The position numbers were made by a program, and so were the translations under genes. Of a DNA stretch of 64,000 bases, positions 39,246-49,922 are shown in pieces (the first letter of the stretch is position 1; every line of letters starts with the position of its first letter). Below the pieces are notes generated by a model. It saw only the letters and a list, made by a program, of their open reading frames with translations, was not told where the DNA came from and ran no database searches. This stretch comes from Nitratireductor luteus (lineage in GTDB: Bacteria; Pseudomonadota; Alphaproteobacteria; Rhizobiales; Rhizobiaceae), in assembly GCF_026162365.1 (NCBI RefSeq), contig NZ_JAOANW010000001.1, positions 1-64,000 on the forward strand, read 5' to 3'.

Positions 39246-41384
39246 TCAGTGCGCGAGCACGGCCAGGAGCAGAAGCGCCATGATGTTGGTGATCTTGATC
39301 ATAGGGTTCACGGCCGGGCCGGCCGTATCCTTGTAGGGATCGCCAACCGTATCGCCCGTCACCGAGGCCTTGTGCGCCTCGGAACCCTTCTCATGCCGTA
39401 CGCCATCCTTGTCGACGAATCCGTCCTCGAAGGATTTCTTGGCGTTGTCCCAGGCGCCGCCGCCCGCCGTCATGGAAATGGCGACGAAGAGGCCGGTAAC
39501 GATCACGCCGAGCAGCATGGCGCCGAGCGACGCGAAGGCCTCATTCTTGCCAGCGATCGCGTACATGAGCCCGAAAACCACCAGCGGCGAGAGTACCGGC
39601 AGCAGCGAGGGCACGATCATTTCCTTGATAGCCGCTTTGGTAAGCAGATCGACCGCCCGGCCGTAGTCGGGCTTTTCTGTGCCTTCCATGATGCCCGGCT
39701 TCTCGCGGAACTGTCGGCGCACCTCCTCCACGATGGCGCCGGCGGCCCGGCCGACCGCAGTCATGGAGAGGCCACCGAACAGGAACGGCAGCAGACCGCC
39801 GAACAGCAGGCCGACGACCACATACGGGTTGGAAAGCGAAAAATCGACGCTGACACCTTCGAAGAAGGAACCCGGCGCCGCGTTGGCAGCGAAATACTTC
39901 AGGTCCTCCGTATAAGCGGCGAAGAGCACCAGTGCGCCAAGACCCGCCGAGCCGATGGCATAGCCCTTGGTAACGGCTTTCGTAGTGTTGCCCACCGCAT
40001 CGAGCGCGTCGGTGGTCTGGCGCACTTCTGCCGGCAGGTCCGCCATCTCTGCGATACCGCCGGCATTGTCCGTGACCGGGCCGAAGGCATCGAGCGCCAC
40101 GACCATGCCCGCCAGCGCCAGCATTGTGGTCACCGCGATGGCGATGCCGAACAGGCCGGCGAGATTAAAGCTGACGATGATGCCGGCAATGATGACGATG
40201 GCCGGCAACGCCGTCGCCTCCAGCGAGATTGCGAGGCCCTGGATGACATTCGTCCCGTGTCCGGAAACGGATGCCTGGCTGATCGACCGAACCGGACGGA
40301 AGCCGACGCCCGTGTAGTATTCGGTAATCCAGATGATCAGGCCCGTCACCGCGAGGCCGACAATGCCGCAGTAAAATAGATCAAGGCCGGTAAAGGCCCC
40401 TCCATTACTGGCGGTGAACTCTGTCGAGCCGCCGAGCCAGAGCCAAACGATGAGCCCCAGCGCGACCACTGACAGAAGCGCCGTGGCCACGAAGCCCTTG
40501 TAGAGAGCGCCCATGATGGAATTGTTGGAGCCGAGTTTCACGAAGAACGTGCCGATGATCGATGTCACCACGCAGGCCCCTCCGATGACCAGCGGGAAAA
40601 GCATCAGCGTGACCGCCGTGGCGCCGGTGAAGAAGATGGAAGCGAGCACCATGGTGGCAACGACGGTGACGACGTAGGTCTCGAACAAATCCGCCGCCAT
40701 GCCCGCGCAGTCGCCGACATTGTCGCCGACATTGTCGGCAATGGTCGCCGGATTGCGCGGGTCGTCCTCGGGGATTCCTGCTTCGACCTTGCCGACCAGA
40801 TCACCGCCGACATCCGCGCCCTTGGTGAAGATGCCGCCGCCGAGACGGGCGAAGATCGAAATCAGGGAAGCGCCGAAGCCCAGCGCCACCAGCGCGTCGA
40901 TCACCGTGCGCTCGGTCGGGTCGAGCCCCACCGGACCGGTAAGGATCGCGAAATAGACCGACACGCCCAATAGCGCCAGCCCGGCCACGAGCAGGCCGGT
41001 GATCGCGCCGGACTTGAAAGCGATGTCGAGGCCTGCCGCCAGGCTGTTGGACGCGGCCTGCGCGGTGCGCACATTGGCACGCACGGAGACATGCATGCCA
41101 ATGAAGCCGGCCGCAGCCGACAATACCGCGCCTACGAGGAAGCCAATGGCCGCGGCCGCGGTCAAAAGCCACCAGGCGATCACGAAGACGACAACGCCAA
41201 CGAAGGCGACGGTGGTGTACTGGCGTGTGAGATAGGCTTGCGCGCCCTCTCGAATGGCACCGGCGATCTCCTGCATCCGCTCACTGCCCTGATCGGCCGC
41301 CAGGACCGATTGTGTCGCCCAAACGGCGTAGAGCACAGAAAGCAAGCCGCAGGCGATGACGACGTAAAGCATGGTCATTGCCAA
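39246..41384 (-). CDS. hppA: K+-independent H+-translocating pyrophosphatase
   Basis: 712 residues with about 16 hydrophobic segments. The membrane enzyme hydrolyses pyrophosphate and pumps protons. Substrate and metal motifs: [37 protein letters not shown] (residues about 189-225) and [23 protein letters not shown]. The GNTTKA sequence (465-470) carries lysine at 469, the residue that replaces alanine in K+-independent enzymes (known from published mutagenesis). So this should be a K+-insensitive H+ pump. Monocistronic, with repeats on its 3' and 5' sides. Confidence 0.95.
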   Translation of the reverse strand: MAMTMLYVVIACGLLSVLYAVWATQSVLAADQGSERMQEIAGAIREGAQAYLTRQYTTVAFVGVVVFVIAWWLLTAAAAIGFLVGAVLSAAAGFIGMHVSVRANVRTAQAASNSLAAGLDIAFKSGAITGLLVAGLALLGVSVYFAILTGPVGLDPTERTVIDALVALGFGASLISIFARLGGGIFTKGADVGGDLVGKVEAGIPEDDPRNPATIADNVGDNVGDCAGMAADLFETYVVTVVATMVLASIFFTGATAVTLMLFPLVIGGACVVTSIIGTFFVKLGSNNSIMGALYKGFVATALLSVVALGLIVWLWLGGSTEFTASNGGAFTGLDLFYCGIVGLAVTGLIIWITEYYTGVGFRPVRSISQASVSGHGTNVIQGLAISLEATALPAIVIIAGIIVSFNLAGLFGIAIAVTTMLALAGMVVALDAFGPVTDNAGGIAEMADLPAEVRQTTDALDAVGNTTKAVTKGYAIGSAGLGALVLFAAYTEDLKYFAANAAPGSFFEGVSVDFSLSNPYVVVGLLFGGLLPFLFGGLSMTAVGRAAGAIVEEVRRQFREKPGIMEGTEKPDYGRAVDLLTKAAIKEMIVPSLLPVLSPLVVFGLMYAIAGKNEAFASLGAMLLGVIVTGLFVAISMTAGGGAWDNAKKSFEDGFVDKDGVRHEKGSEAHKASVTGDTVGDPYKDTAGPAVNPMIKITNIMALLLLAVLAH

Positions 41385-41565
41385 ATATCCCTTGATTTTC
41401 GACCCGCTGGACGTCCCCCCGGGCCTTGAGAACAGTGCGCGTTGGAGAAAAAATCCGCGCGCCGACAGGGACTTTTGCCAAGTCGTTCCGGATCGTCAAG
41501 GTTTGGTGCGACGTTTTGCCCCGCTTTCGCTCAGCGCTGTTCCAACGTCGCTATGGCCGCCTGCA

Positions 41566-41638
41566 AATGGCGTCGTTATGCGCTCCGGTGCTCACATACC
41601 CAATATTCGCTCCGCTCCGGTGCTCGAAAAACACCATT
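41566..41638. repeat. Repeat element between hppA and the MFS gene
   Basis: The 13-mer CGCTCCGGTGCTC occurs at 41581-41593 and 41613-41625. The pair is bounded by imperfect inverted ends (AAATGGCGT near 41566, ACACCATT near 41631). It looks like a small palindromic unit in the 288-nt gap. Confidence 0.55.
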
Positions 41639-41672
41639 CTCATCTCGCCCCGACGGGTTTCCAAACAGCCTT

Positions 41673-42878
41673 TCAGGCGGTTCTCAGCCGACTGCGCAGC
41701 GCAAGCAACACCAATGCGACGAGGCATATGCCCACCACCGGGAAGATGACCCAGTTGAGCATTTCCCAGCCGAACGCGTTGTAGACGCGGCCTGACATGA
41801 GGGAGGAGAAGGCAACAGACGAGAAGAGCAAGAAATCATGCACGCCCTGCACCTTGTTGCGCTCCGAACTGCGGTAGCAGTCGGCGACCATGGCCGTTGC
41901 GCCGATGAAGCCGAAGTTCCAGCCGACACCCAGAAGGATCAGGGCGAACCAGAACTGCCAAAGGGCGATGCCCGACAGCGCGACGATGGCGCAGCCGACC
42001 AGCAGCATCAGGCCGGCAGCAATGATCCGCTCCTTGCCGAAGCGGGCGATGAGGCTGCCGGTGACGAAGCTGGGCGCGTACATGGCAACCACATGCCATG
42101 AGATGCCCATGGTAGCCTCATCGGGCGAGAAACCGCAGCCGACCATGGCGAGTGGCGCCCCGGTCATCACGAAGCTCATCAGCGCGAAGGTGCCGACGCC
42201 GCACAACAAGGCCACGAGAAAGCGCGGCTGGCGCAGGATCTGGCTGAGCGGGCGGGCGGACAGGTGGTCGTCAAGCTGCGCCGACGGCGCGTCCTTGGGA
42301 AGTCGCAGGAAAGAAAGGATGAACACCCCGGCGATACCCAGGCCGATCACCGACATGAAAGCGCCAGCGAACATGACGGGATCGAACAGTTCGCGGGTGA
42401 AAATGGCAAGCTGCGGGCCGATGATCGCTGCAAACACGCCGCCACCCAGAACCCAGGAAATGGCCTTGGGCTTGAAGTCGGCGGGCGCATTGTCGACGGC
42501 CGCAAAACGGTATTGCTGCAGGAATGCGTTGCCGCTGCCGATGAACAGGAGACCGAGGGCGAACAGCCAGAAACTGGTCTGGAACAGCGCGAAAGCCGCA
42601 ACAGCACCGCCGACGGACGTGGCAAGAGAGCCCGCCATCAGGCCGTTTCGGCGGCCGACGGCACGCATGAGAGCCGCGGCGGGCAGCGCCGCCAGCGCCA
42701 CGCCTACATTGAAACCGGTGATCGGAGCGGTGGCCAGCGACTTGTCGGCGGCAAGCAGATAGCTGCCGGCCAGCCCGCCCATGGAAATGGCGATCGGCGT
42801 GCCCGCCCCCACGATCGCTTGCGCACAAGCCAGGATGAAAGCCGTGCGACGCGCTTCACGATGGAGGCCCGTTGTCAC
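41673..42878 (-). CDS. MFS transporter
   Basis: 401 residues with about 12 membrane helices. [22 protein letters not shown] contains the loop 2-3 MFS motif region (G-R-R-N-G). The C-terminal half [34 protein letters not shown] is typical of a small MFS subgroup found in alphaproteobacteria. The substrate is unknown. Its start overlaps the nusB stop by 4 nt, so it ends a transcript that begins at glyA and includes riboflavin genes; flavin export is a speculation only. Confidence 0.88.
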   Translation of the reverse strand: MTTGLHREARRTAFILACAQAIVGAGTPIAISMGGLAGSYLLAADKSLATAPITGFNVGVALAALPAAALMRAVGRRNGLMAGSLATSVGGAVAAFALFQTSFWLFALGLLFIGSGNAFLQQYRFAAVDNAPADFKPKAISWVLGGGVFAAIIGPQLAIFTRELFDPVMFAGAFMSVIGLGIAGVFILSFLRLPKDAPSAQLDDHLSARPLSQILRQPRFLVALLCGVGTFALMSFVMTGAPLAMVGCGFSPDEATMGISWHVVAMYAPSFVTGSLIARFGKERIIAAGLMLLVGCAIVALSGIALWQFWFALILLGVGWNFGFIGATAMVADCYRSSERNKVQGVHDFLLFSSVAFSSLMSGRVYNAFGWEMLNWVIFPVVGICLVALVLLALRSRLRTA

Positions 42879-43366
42879 GACGTTCCCCGACCCTCGTTGC
42901 GGCTCCTGCGGGCGACACGGTCAAGCACGGCATTGACCAGCTTGGGCTCATCTTCCGAATAGAACGCTTTGGCGATGTCGACATATTCCGAAACGATGAC
43001 GGCGACAGGCACATCGGCCCGCTTCATCAGTTCATAGACGCCGGCGCGCAGGATGGCACGCAGCGTCGAATCGAGACGCGACAGCGGCCAATCCTCGGTC
43101 AGCGACTGGCGGATGACAGGATCGATGGTCTTCTGGGCTTCGACCACGCCCGACAGGATGGCGCGGAACCATTGCGCATCGGCCTCGCGATAGGTCGCGC
43201 CGTCGATTTCCTTGCCGAGGCGGAAGGCTTCGTATTCGGCAGTGGTTTCGAGCAGGCCGGTGCCGCCGATATCCATCTGGTAGAGTGCCTGCACGGCAGC
43301 CAGGCGCGCTGCGCCGCGTTTGTTGGCAGGCTTGAATTCGGCAGGCTGGTTCGGGTCGGCGGGCAT
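42875..43366 (-). CDS. nusB: Transcription antitermination protein NusB
   Basis: 163 residues, all-helical. [22 protein letters not shown] is the N-terminal NusB signature and [28 protein letters not shown] the C-terminal one. With NusE it forms part of the rRNA antitermination complex. It follows ribH by 6 nt in the well-known ribH-nusB order and overlaps the MFS gene by 4 nt. Confidence 0.96.
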   Translation of the reverse strand: MPADPNQPAEFKPANKRGAARLAAVQALYQMDIGGTGLLETTAEYEAFRLGKEIDGATYREADAQWFRAILSGVVEAQKTIDPVIRQSLTEDWPLSRLDSTLRAILRAGVYELMKRADVPVAVIVSEYVDIAKAFYSEDEPKLVNAVLDRVARRSRNEGRGTS

Positions 43367-43372
43367 GCCTGG

Positions 43373-43843
43373 TCAGGCTCCAAGTTTTTTTCGGATTTCA
43401 ATCATGCGCAGGGCGGCCTCGGCGGCGAAGCGACCTTTGCCGGCCCCCTCCCCCGAGCCTTCGCTGCTTTCGATGCGGGCAAGCGCCTGGGCCTCGTTCT
43501 CGACGGTGAGGATACCGTTTCCGATGGCAAGACCGTAGCGCACGGCCAGGTCGGTCAGGCCGCGACTCGATTCATTTGCTACGATGTCGAAGTGATAGGT
43601 CTCGCCGCGAATGACGCAACCGAGCGCGACATAGCCGTCATAGCGGCTTGCGCCCTTGGCGGTAGCTTGCTCGGCCATGGCCACGACGCCGGGGATTTCC
43701 AGCGCGCCAGGCACGGTCACCACGTCATAGGCCGCGCCCGCCGCATTGAGCCCGGCCTTCGCGCCGTCCAACAGACCATCGGACAAGTGGTCGTAAAAGC
43801 GCGCCTCGACAATAAGGAGGCGCAGTCCTGCATGTTTCGCCAT
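43373..43843 (-). CDS. ribH: 6,7-dimethyl-8-ribityllumazine synthase
   Basis: 156 residues. [35 protein letters not shown] and [22 protein letters not shown] contain the phosphate- and pyrimidine-binding residues of lumazine synthase. It makes the penultimate riboflavin intermediate. Position next to nusB and the form of the sequence suggest the RibH1 (house-keeping, pentameric) type; rhizobia often have a second RibH2 elsewhere. Confidence 0.96.
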   Translation of the reverse strand: MAKHAGLRLLIVEARFYDHLSDGLLDGAKAGLNAAGAAYDVVTVPGALEIPGVVAMAEQATAKGASRYDGYVALGCVIRGETYHFDIVANESSRGLTDLAVRYGLAIGNGILTVENEAQALARIESSEGSGEGAGKGRFAAEAALRMIEIRKKLGA

Positions 43844-43921
43844 TCGTAACCTCGGCCGCCGCTAGCACGTCGTGCTCGTAAGTCCCGTTGGACGCACGAC
43901 ACTGTAAGGAATGGGCTGCAA

Positions 43922-44536
43922 TTATGCTTCTTTGGCGGCTTCGGCAAGCCGCGCGGCATAACGCGCCATGGTGTCGATTTCCAGATTGACGCGGTCGCCC
44001 GCATTGCGCTCGCCCCACGTCGTCACCGACAGGGAGTGCTGAATGAGCAGAACGTCGAATTCGTCACCGGCCACCTGATTGACTGTCAGCGACGTTCCGT
44101 CAAGGGCGACTGAGCCTTTAGGCGCAATAAACCGGGAAAGCTCGTGCGGCGCGCGCAGCCGGAAACGCACTGCGTCGCCCTCCTGCGTCCGCTCGATGAT
44201 CTGCGCGGTGTCATCTATATGGCCGGAGACGATGTGGCCGCCGAGTTCGTCGCCCACCTTCAGAGCGCGTTCCAGGTTAAGCCGCGTGCCTTCGCTCCAC
44301 TGGGCGACCGTCGTCAGCCGAAGCGCTTCTTCCCAGGCCTCAACCTCGAACCAGCGCTCGTTCGAGCCTTGGCCCGGCAGCGACACCACGGTCAGGCAGA
44401 CCCCGGCGCAGGCAATGGAAGCCCCTATATCGATGGTCCGGAGATCGTAGGCCGTCTCGATGCGCAAGCGCACACCCCGATCCAGGGAACGCACCGAGCC
44501 AACCTTGCCCACGTCCGTGACGATGCCGGTGAACAT
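43922..44536 (-). CDS. ribE: Riboflavin synthase alpha subunit
   Basis: 204 residues with two tandem lumazine-binding domains. The first starts [15 protein letters not shown], and the second carries GSVALDGTSLTVNQV. The enzyme dismutates two lumazines to riboflavin. The ATG at 44536 overlaps the ribD stop by 1 nt. The gene order ribD-ribE-(78 nt)-ribH-nusB is conserved in rhizobia. I see no FMN riboswitch in the window. Confidence 0.96.
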   Translation of the reverse strand: MFTGIVTDVGKVGSVRSLDRGVRLRIETAYDLRTIDIGASIACAGVCLTVVSLPGQGSNERWFEVEAWEEALRLTTVAQWSEGTRLNLERALKVGDELGGHIVSGHIDDTAQIIERTQEGDAVRFRLRAPHELSRFIAPKGSVALDGTSLTVNQVAGDEFDVLLIQHSLSVTTWGERNAGDRVNLEIDTMARYAARLAEAAKEA

Positions 44537-45666
44537 CAATCGTCCCTCACATATTCGAAGTAGCCATCTTCGCCGAAAACTGCTTGCCTGCAGAGCGAAA
44601 ATCCGACCGGGACATGGTCCGGATCAACCGGTGCGGCAATGCCCCGGGGGCCGATTTTCTCTGGTCCAGTGAAGAGTACGATCCGGTCGACCAGTTCTTC
44701 GGCCAGAAAGGCCTCGGCGGTGAAGGCGCCGCCTTCGACAAGAAGCGTCGCATAGCCACGCTCGGCCAAATCCTCCAACAGCTCCGGCAGGGCGATGTGG
44801 TCTTCATGCACCTCTGCCGCAATGAAACCCACGCCGGCGGCGGCAAGCGGCCCCCGGCGCTCCTGAATGTCGCCCGCGGCGGTGACCAGGACCGGGACTT
44901 GCCCTGCGGTCCGCACGAGCGTGGAATCAAGTGGCAGCCGCATTTTCCTGTCGATCACGACCCTTACCGGCGAGCGGTTTTCCAGGCCCGGCAGCCTGCA
45001 TGTCAGCGATGGATCGTCGGCAAGCGCCGTGCCAATCCCGACCAGTATCGCATCCGCCTCGGCGCGCATGGCATGGACCTGGCGCCGTGCGATGGCGGCG
45101 GTGATGGGCACCTGCCCTGCCCCTTCCACACCGATCTTCGCATCGGCAGAAAGGGCCAGCTTGAGAATCACTTGCGGCCGTTTCTTTACGGAACGCATGA
45201 GGTAGCCGCGCATGAGATCGGCGGCATCGTCGGCGAGTACACCCTCCACCACCTCGATACCGGCCTTCCGCAGGATAGCATAGCCGCGGCCGCTTACCCT
45301 GGAGTCCGGATCCGTCGCTGCGCCGACGACGCGTGCGATGCCCGCAGTCACCAGCGCCTCGGCGCAAGGCGGCGTGCGGCCATGATGGGCGCAGGGCTCA
45401 AGCGTCACATAGGCGGTCGCGCCGCGCGCCCGTTCGCCGGCCTCGGCGATGGCCTGGGGCTCGGCATGGGGTCTTCCGCCGAGGCTGGTGACACCGCGCC
45501 CGACGATCGCCGGACCGCCGCCATCGTCGGCCACTATCAACGTAGCAACGGAGGGATTGGTGCCGGTCAGGCCCAGATGGCGCCGTGAATAGCGGATAGC
45601 CGCTGCCATGAAACGGCGGTCGGCTTCCTCCTGATCTCTGTCGATCTGAAGGTTCATGCGGCTCAT
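44536..45666 (-). CDS. ribD: Bifunctional deaminase/reductase RibD
   Basis: 376 residues. The N-terminal cytidine-deaminase-like domain binds zinc through H67 (with E69) and C92/C101 (RPHAEPQA and [11 protein letters not shown]). The C-terminal reductase domain has [11 protein letters not shown] and LLVEGG. It carries out two early steps of riboflavin synthesis. It overlaps nrdR by 4 nt (ATGA) and ribE by 1 nt. Confidence 0.96.
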   Translation of the reverse strand: MSRMNLQIDRDQEEADRRFMAAAIRYSRRHLGLTGTNPSVATLIVADDGGGPAIVGRGVTSLGGRPHAEPQAIAEAGERARGATAYVTLEPCAHHGRTPPCAEALVTAGIARVVGAATDPDSRVSGRGYAILRKAGIEVVEGVLADDAADLMRGYLMRSVKKRPQVILKLALSADAKIGVEGAGQVPITAAIARRQVHAMRAEADAILVGIGTALADDPSLTCRLPGLENRSPVRVVIDRKMRLPLDSTLVRTAGQVPVLVTAAGDIQERRGPLAAAGVGFIAAEVHEDHIALPELLEDLAERGYATLLVEGGAFTAEAFLAEELVDRIVLFTGPEKIGPRGIAAPVDPDHVPVGFSLCRQAVFGEDGYFEYVRDD

Positions 45667-46127
45667 TCGGAGTCCGGTTCGACCGTCAATTCGCCGAGCA
45701 CGTCCTGGAAGTCCTTGGCCTCGCGGAAGTTGCGATACACCGAGGCATAGCGCACATAGGCCACGTCATCGAGCGATTTCAGCGCTTCCATGACCAGAAG
45801 GCCCACCTCGTCGGAAGCGACCTCGCTCTCGCCGGAGTTCTCCAGCTGGCGCACGATACCGGAGACAGCGCGCTCGATCCGCTCGGGCTCGACATTGCGT
45901 TTTCTCAAGGCGATATCGAAGGAACGGGCGAGCTTGTCGCGGTCGAAGGGAACCTTGCGGCCGGAACGCTTCACCACCACGAGATCGCGCAGCTGCACCC
46001 GCTCGAAGGTCGTAAAGCGGCCGCCGCAATCGGGGCAGGCGCGCCGGCGGCGGATGGCGATGCCATCTTCGGCCGGGCGCGAATCCTTCACCTGCGTGTC
46101 TTCGGACTGGCAATAGGGACAGCGCAT
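45663..46127 (-). CDS. nrdR: Ribonucleotide reductase repressor NrdR
   Basis: 154 residues. A zinc ribbon (C3, C6, C31, C34: MRCPYC and [14 protein letters not shown]) is followed by an ATP-cone domain ([27 protein letters not shown]). It represses nrd genes according to ATP/dATP binding. It follows glyA by 54 nt and overlaps ribD by 4 nt. The glyA-nrdR-ribD order is widely conserved in alphaproteobacteria. Confidence 0.97.
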   Translation of the reverse strand: MRCPYCQSEDTQVKDSRPAEDGIAIRRRRACPDCGGRFTTFERVQLRDLVVVKRSGRKVPFDRDKLARSFDIALRKRNVEPERIERAVSGIVRQLENSGESEVASDEVGLLVMEALKSLDDVAYVRYASVYRNFREAKDFQDVLGELTVEPDSE

Positions 46128-46181
46128 CTCAGTCTTTCATCATCGCGGTACGGTCTGCTTGCTTTCCGGGCGCGCCCGGCC

Positions 46182-47495
46182 CTACCCCAGATAAGGGTAG
46201 AGCGGGAACCGGTCCGTCAGCGCAATCACCTTCTGCTTGACAGCGGCTTCGACCGACAGATTTCCCTCGTCGGAGTTCGCAGCCTTGAGGCCGTCCAGCA
46301 CTTCGGCGATCAGTTGGCCGATCTGTCCGAACTCCGCCACTCCGAAACCCCGCGTGGTGCCGGCCGGCGTGCCCAGCCGAATGCCGGAGGTCACGAAAGG
46401 CTTTTCCGGATCGAAGGGGATGCCGTTCTTGTTGCAGGTGATGTTGGCGCGAACGAGAGCCGCCTCGGCGCGCTTTCCGGTAGCGTTCTTGGGCCGCAGA
46501 TCCACCAGCATGAGATGGTTGTCGGTGCCGCCCGAAACGATATCCAGCCCAGTCTCCTGAAGGCTGGCAGCAAGGGCCCGCGCGTTGGCGACCACCTGGT
46601 GAGCGTATTCCTTGAAATCGGGCTGCAGCGCTTCCTTGAGCGCAACGGCCTTGGCGGCGATCACATGCATCAGGGGGCCGCCCTGAAGGCCGGGGAAAAC
46701 GGCCGAGTTCATCTTCTTGGCGATGGTCTCGTCATTGGTGAGGATCATGCCGCCGCGCGGGCCGCGCAGGGACTTGTGCGTGGTGGTGGTGACGACATGG
46801 GCGTGCGGCAGTGGCGAGGGATGCGCATCGCCGGCCACCAAGCCGGCAATATGGGCCATGTCCACCATCAGATAGGCGCCGACGGCGTCGGCGATCTCGC
46901 GGAAGCGCTTCCAGTCCCAGATGCGCGAATAGGCGGTGCCGCCGGCCAGGATCAGCTTGGGCTTTTTCTCATGAGCGAGCCGCTCGATCTCGTCCATATC
47001 AAGCAGATGGTCGCCCTCGCGCACGCCATAGGAGACGACGTTGAACCACTTGCCGGACATGTTGACCGGCGAGCCATGCGTCAGGTGCCCACCGGAATTC
47101 AGATCGAGGCCCATGAAGGTATCGCCCGGCTGCAAAAGCGCCAGGAACACGGCCTGGTTCATCTGGCTGCCGGAATTCGGCTGCACATTGGCGAACTTGC
47201 AGTTGAAGAGCTGTTTCGCGCGCTCGATGGCCAGTTCCTCGACGATATCCACGAACTCGCAGCCGCCATAATAGCGCTTGCCAGGATAGCCTTCGGCATA
47301 TTTGTTCGTCAGCACCGTACCCTGAGCCTCCAGAACGGCACGCGAAACGATATTCTCCGAGGCAATCAGTTCGATCTCGTGGCGCTGACGCCCGAGCTCG
47401 CTGCGAATCGCGTTGAAGATATCGCTGTCGGCTTCCTCGAGAGGCTTCGAGAAAAAGGCTTCGGTTTCTACCGATGCTGTGGACGCTTGTGCCAT
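46182..47495 (-). CDS. glyA: Serine hydroxymethyltransferase
   Basis: A 437-residue PLP enzyme interconverting serine and glycine with tetrahydrofolate, the main source of one-carbon units. The PLP lysine is in [39 protein letters not shown] and [19 protein letters not shown] are signatures. Length fits the family. It is the first gene of a run leading to nrdR and riboflavin genes. No glycine riboswitch was seen upstream. Confidence 0.97.
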   Translation of the reverse strand: MAQASTASVETEAFFSKPLEEADSDIFNAIRSELGRQRHEIELIASENIVSRAVLEAQGTVLTNKYAEGYPGKRYYGGCEFVDIVEELAIERAKQLFNCKFANVQPNSGSQMNQAVFLALLQPGDTFMGLDLNSGGHLTHGSPVNMSGKWFNVVSYGVREGDHLLDMDEIERLAHEKKPKLILAGGTAYSRIWDWKRFREIADAVGAYLMVDMAHIAGLVAGDAHPSPLPHAHVVTTTTHKSLRGPRGGMILTNDETIAKKMNSAVFPGLQGGPLMHVIAAKAVALKEALQPDFKEYAHQVVANARALAASLQETGLDIVSGGTDNHLMLVDLRPKNATGKRAEAALVRANITCNKNGIPFDPEKPFVTSGIRLGTPAGTTRGFGVAEFGQIGQLIAEVLDGLKAANSDEGNLSVEAAVKQKVIALTDRFPLYPYLG

Positions 47496-47679
47496 GGCAG
47501 TGTCACCCCTACTGGCTCAGAAGATGTGCGGAACCCGCGCGCCATTAGCACTTTTCGGCGCCCCCCACCATCACCGCAGCATACTTTTTCCAGGCCTGTG
47601 GCAATCGGGACAGAACCATGAAAGCAGATAGAGAGGCCATCCCGAAGGCGGCCTCGTATCAAGCCGGTCTCTGTGGCGC

Positions 47680-48939
47680 CTAAAGGGCCGTGGAGATCTG
47701 CAGTTCCTGGACACCGTCGCGGCCGTAGATGTCGTCACGGAAGTGCACGACGCCGTCGCCCGTCGACCAGGCCGAGATGTAGGTGAAATAGACCGGTACC
47801 GGATCGGCCACGGGGATGCGCTTGTCTTCCTCGGTCTTGATCGAGGTTTCGATGGTGCGCCGGTCCCAGCCCGGCGTGTCGCGCAGGAGCCAGGTGACGA
47901 GATCGCGCACATTCTGCACGCGCACGCAGCCGGAAGAATGGAACCGCTCCTGATCGCGGAAAAGCTGCTGCTGCGGCGTGTCATGCATGTAGACCGCATG
48001 GGAGTTCGGGAAGTTGATCTTCACCGACGCCATGGCGTTGATCTTGCCGGGATCCTGCCTGAAACGATAGTTCACGGCCTCGTCGGTCGACCAGTCGACC
48101 ATCAGCGGGTCGATCTCGGCGCCATCGGGGCCGATGATGCGGATATTGTTCTCGGCAAGGTAATTCGGATTCTCACGCACATAAGGAATGATGTCCTTGC
48201 GGACGATCGAGACGGGCGCATTCCAGTAGGGATTGAGGATGATCTCGTGGATGCGCGAGTTGAGAACCGGCGTCTGGCGATCGATCTTGCCGACAACGGC
48301 AGTGTGACGCAGCACGACGCGGCCGTTCTCGACCGCCTCGATCTCGGCTGCCGGAATGTTCACGGTCACGAACCGCTGTCCAAGATCGCCTACCATGGAC
48401 CGCAGACGGACCAGATTGGTTTCAAGCTGGCCGAGGCGGATGGGCGCGGACACGTTGATCGCCGAATAGGTGTAGCGGCCGGTCACGCCGTCGGCCGGCA
48501 GGCCGTGACGCGTCTGGAAGCGCTTGAGCGCGGCATCGACATAAGAATCGAAGGCCGGCGACATGCCGGCGCGCTGCGACAGGTCACCCGAAATCATCAG
48601 ACGGCGGCGCAGAACCTCAACGTCGGGATCGATGACACCTAGCTGGAGCTTCTTGTTCGCCGGCACGACCGGCCAGCCGCCCGCCGCGACGATGTTGGAA
48701 TAATCTCCAATGGCGCGTTCGACGTAACCCACCGTCGCCGGGCTCAGAATCGGCTGAGTGGAATTGACGGAGCTGCCGCCGGGTGAGGACTGAGCGTCGA
48801 ACTGATCGTTCCAGGCGCCTCGGCGCGGGGAATTGAAGATGGCATCGAGCGCGTTCTGCGCCTTGGCAGAACCGGCGAACGTCAAGGCACCTGCCGCGCC
48901 CGCACCGCGAATGAACATACGGCGGCTTGTCTTCATCAT
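47680..48939 (-). CDS. ldtP: L,D-transpeptidase (LdtP type)
   Basis: 419 residues. The leader SRRMFIRGAGAAGALTFAGSAKAQ has a twin arginine, so export may go by Tat. Then come a peptidoglycan-binding helix pair (RFQTRHGLPADGVTGRYTYSAI, about 140-162) and a YkuD domain. H319 of MHDTP, H334 and C338 of HSSGCVRVQ form the active site. It makes 3-3 cross-links or attaches proteins to murein. From memory it matches LdtP of Liberibacter and Sinorhizobium, which is controlled by LdtR, whose gene lies next upstream on the same strand. Confidence 0.92.
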   Translation of the reverse strand: MMKTSRRMFIRGAGAAGALTFAGSAKAQNALDAIFNSPRRGAWNDQFDAQSSPGGSSVNSTQPILSPATVGYVERAIGDYSNIVAAGGWPVVPANKKLQLGVIDPDVEVLRRRLMISGDLSQRAGMSPAFDSYVDAALKRFQTRHGLPADGVTGRYTYSAINVSAPIRLGQLETNLVRLRSMVGDLGQRFVTVNIPAAEIEAVENGRVVLRHTAVVGKIDRQTPVLNSRIHEIILNPYWNAPVSIVRKDIIPYVRENPNYLAENNIRIIGPDGAEIDPLMVDWSTDEAVNYRFRQDPGKINAMASVKINFPNSHAVYMHDTPQQQLFRDQERFHSSGCVRVQNVRDLVTWLLRDTPGWDRRTIETSIKTEEDKRIPVADPVPVYFTYISAWSTGDGVVHFRDDIYGRDGVQELQISTAL

Positions 48940-49160
48940 CTGAGAACCTTCAAATCCTTCGACGGCCGAACCGTCCGGCGTGAAATCCTGCGACAACAGC
49001 GTTAACAAACACCCAACAGCCGGCGCGCCAGGCAAATCGCCCATCGGCGTCCAGCCAGCCTGGAACGCTTGTTTTCGGCGGAATACCGCTTCTCAGTTCC
49101 ACCGGATTATGTTCTTAACGTGACAGTTATGCGCGCAAAACTGAACTTAGCCTAAAATGC

Positions 49161-49193
49161 AAAACGGCCAGCGCCCGAAACGGACGCTGGCCG
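49161..49193 (-). terminator. Terminator after ldtR
   Basis: CGGCCAGCG (49165-49173) pairs with CGCTGGCCG (49185-49193), with an inner CCG/CGG pair. In the minus direction it is followed by TTTTGCATTTT. It separates ldtR from ldtP within a 311-nt gap that otherwise holds no gene. Confidence 0.75.
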
Positions 49194-49250
49194 AGCCAAA
49201 ATCGCGGCCCCGCTATGACCAGGTTGCCCCCGGCCGTCAAATGGCAATGG

Positions 49251-49766
49251 TCACATGCGGTAGGCGATCGTGTCGTTCCAGAAGCGGTCGAGCCGCTGGA
49301 GGGCGCGGTTCATCTGGCGGAACTCGTCCGCATTGATACCGCCGACCTGTTCGATCGAACCGGTGTGACGATCGTAGAGCTTGGAAACCACCTTGGCGAC
49401 TTCCTGCCCCTTTGGTGTCAGGCTGACGCGAACCGACCGACGGTCGACGCGCGAGCGCTGATGGTGGATGAAGCCCATGTCGACGAGCTTCTTCAGGTTG
49501 TACGACACGTTGGAGCCGAGATAGTAGCCGCGCGAGCGAAGCTCGCCCGCCGTCAGCTCGGCGCTGCCGATGTTGAACAGAAGCAAGGCCTGAATGGCGT
49601 TGATGTCGCTGCGCCCCTGGCGCTCGAATTCGTCCTTGATCACGTCGAGCAGGCGGCGGTGCAGCTTCTCGACGAGTTGGAGCGATTCGAGGTAGAGGGA
49701 ACGAAGCGCGTCTTCACGTTCTTCACTTCCAGACAGCGGTTCTTTCGCGGGTCGCGAGTTGATCAT
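49251..49766 (-). CDS. ldtR: MarR-family regulator LdtR
   Basis: 171 residues. A winged helix (QALLLFNIGSAELTAGELRSRGYYLGSNVSYNLKKLVDMGFIHHQRSRVDRRSVRVSLT) with flanking dimerisation helices. The sequence and its place beside an L,D-transpeptidase gene match LdtR of Liberibacter asiaticus and S. meliloti as I remember it, which activates ldtP and affects osmotic stress tolerance. Those properties are known for the homologues, inferred here. CCTAAAAT occurs upstream of both ldtR and ldtP. Confidence 0.92.
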   Translation of the reverse strand: MINSRPAKEPLSGSEEREDALRSLYLESLQLVEKLHRRLLDVIKDEFERQGRSDINAIQALLLFNIGSAELTAGELRSRGYYLGSNVSYNLKKLVDMGFIHHQRSRVDRRSVRVSLTPKGQEVAKVVSKLYDRHTGSIEQVGGINADEFRQMNRALQRLDRFWNDTIAYRM

Positions 49767-49922
49767 GGTAGATGCCTTTCGTTTTGACGCCGGTGAGTTT
49801 TGTTTTTTTCACCTTGGTCGCGACCGTATCGAATGCACCTAAAATTCGACTTAAACGCTAGGCTTAACAAGGCCTTACGGACGGCCCTCCTGCGATTACG
49901 GCTAAAAAGGCGTTAACCTGGG

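Noticed and set aside
46166-46179. 14-bp palindrome CCGGGCGCGCCCGG between glyA and nrdR
   Set aside because: No T-run and a very GC-rich composition; likely chance or a weak pause site within one transcript.
46314-47621. Plus-strand frame of 435 codons across glyA
   Set aside because: Antisense of glyA, no recognisable protein features.
43844-47680. FMN or glycine riboswitch in the rib/glyA operon
   Set aside because: No conserved FMN or glycine riboswitch sequence in the short intergenic gaps or upstream of glyA.
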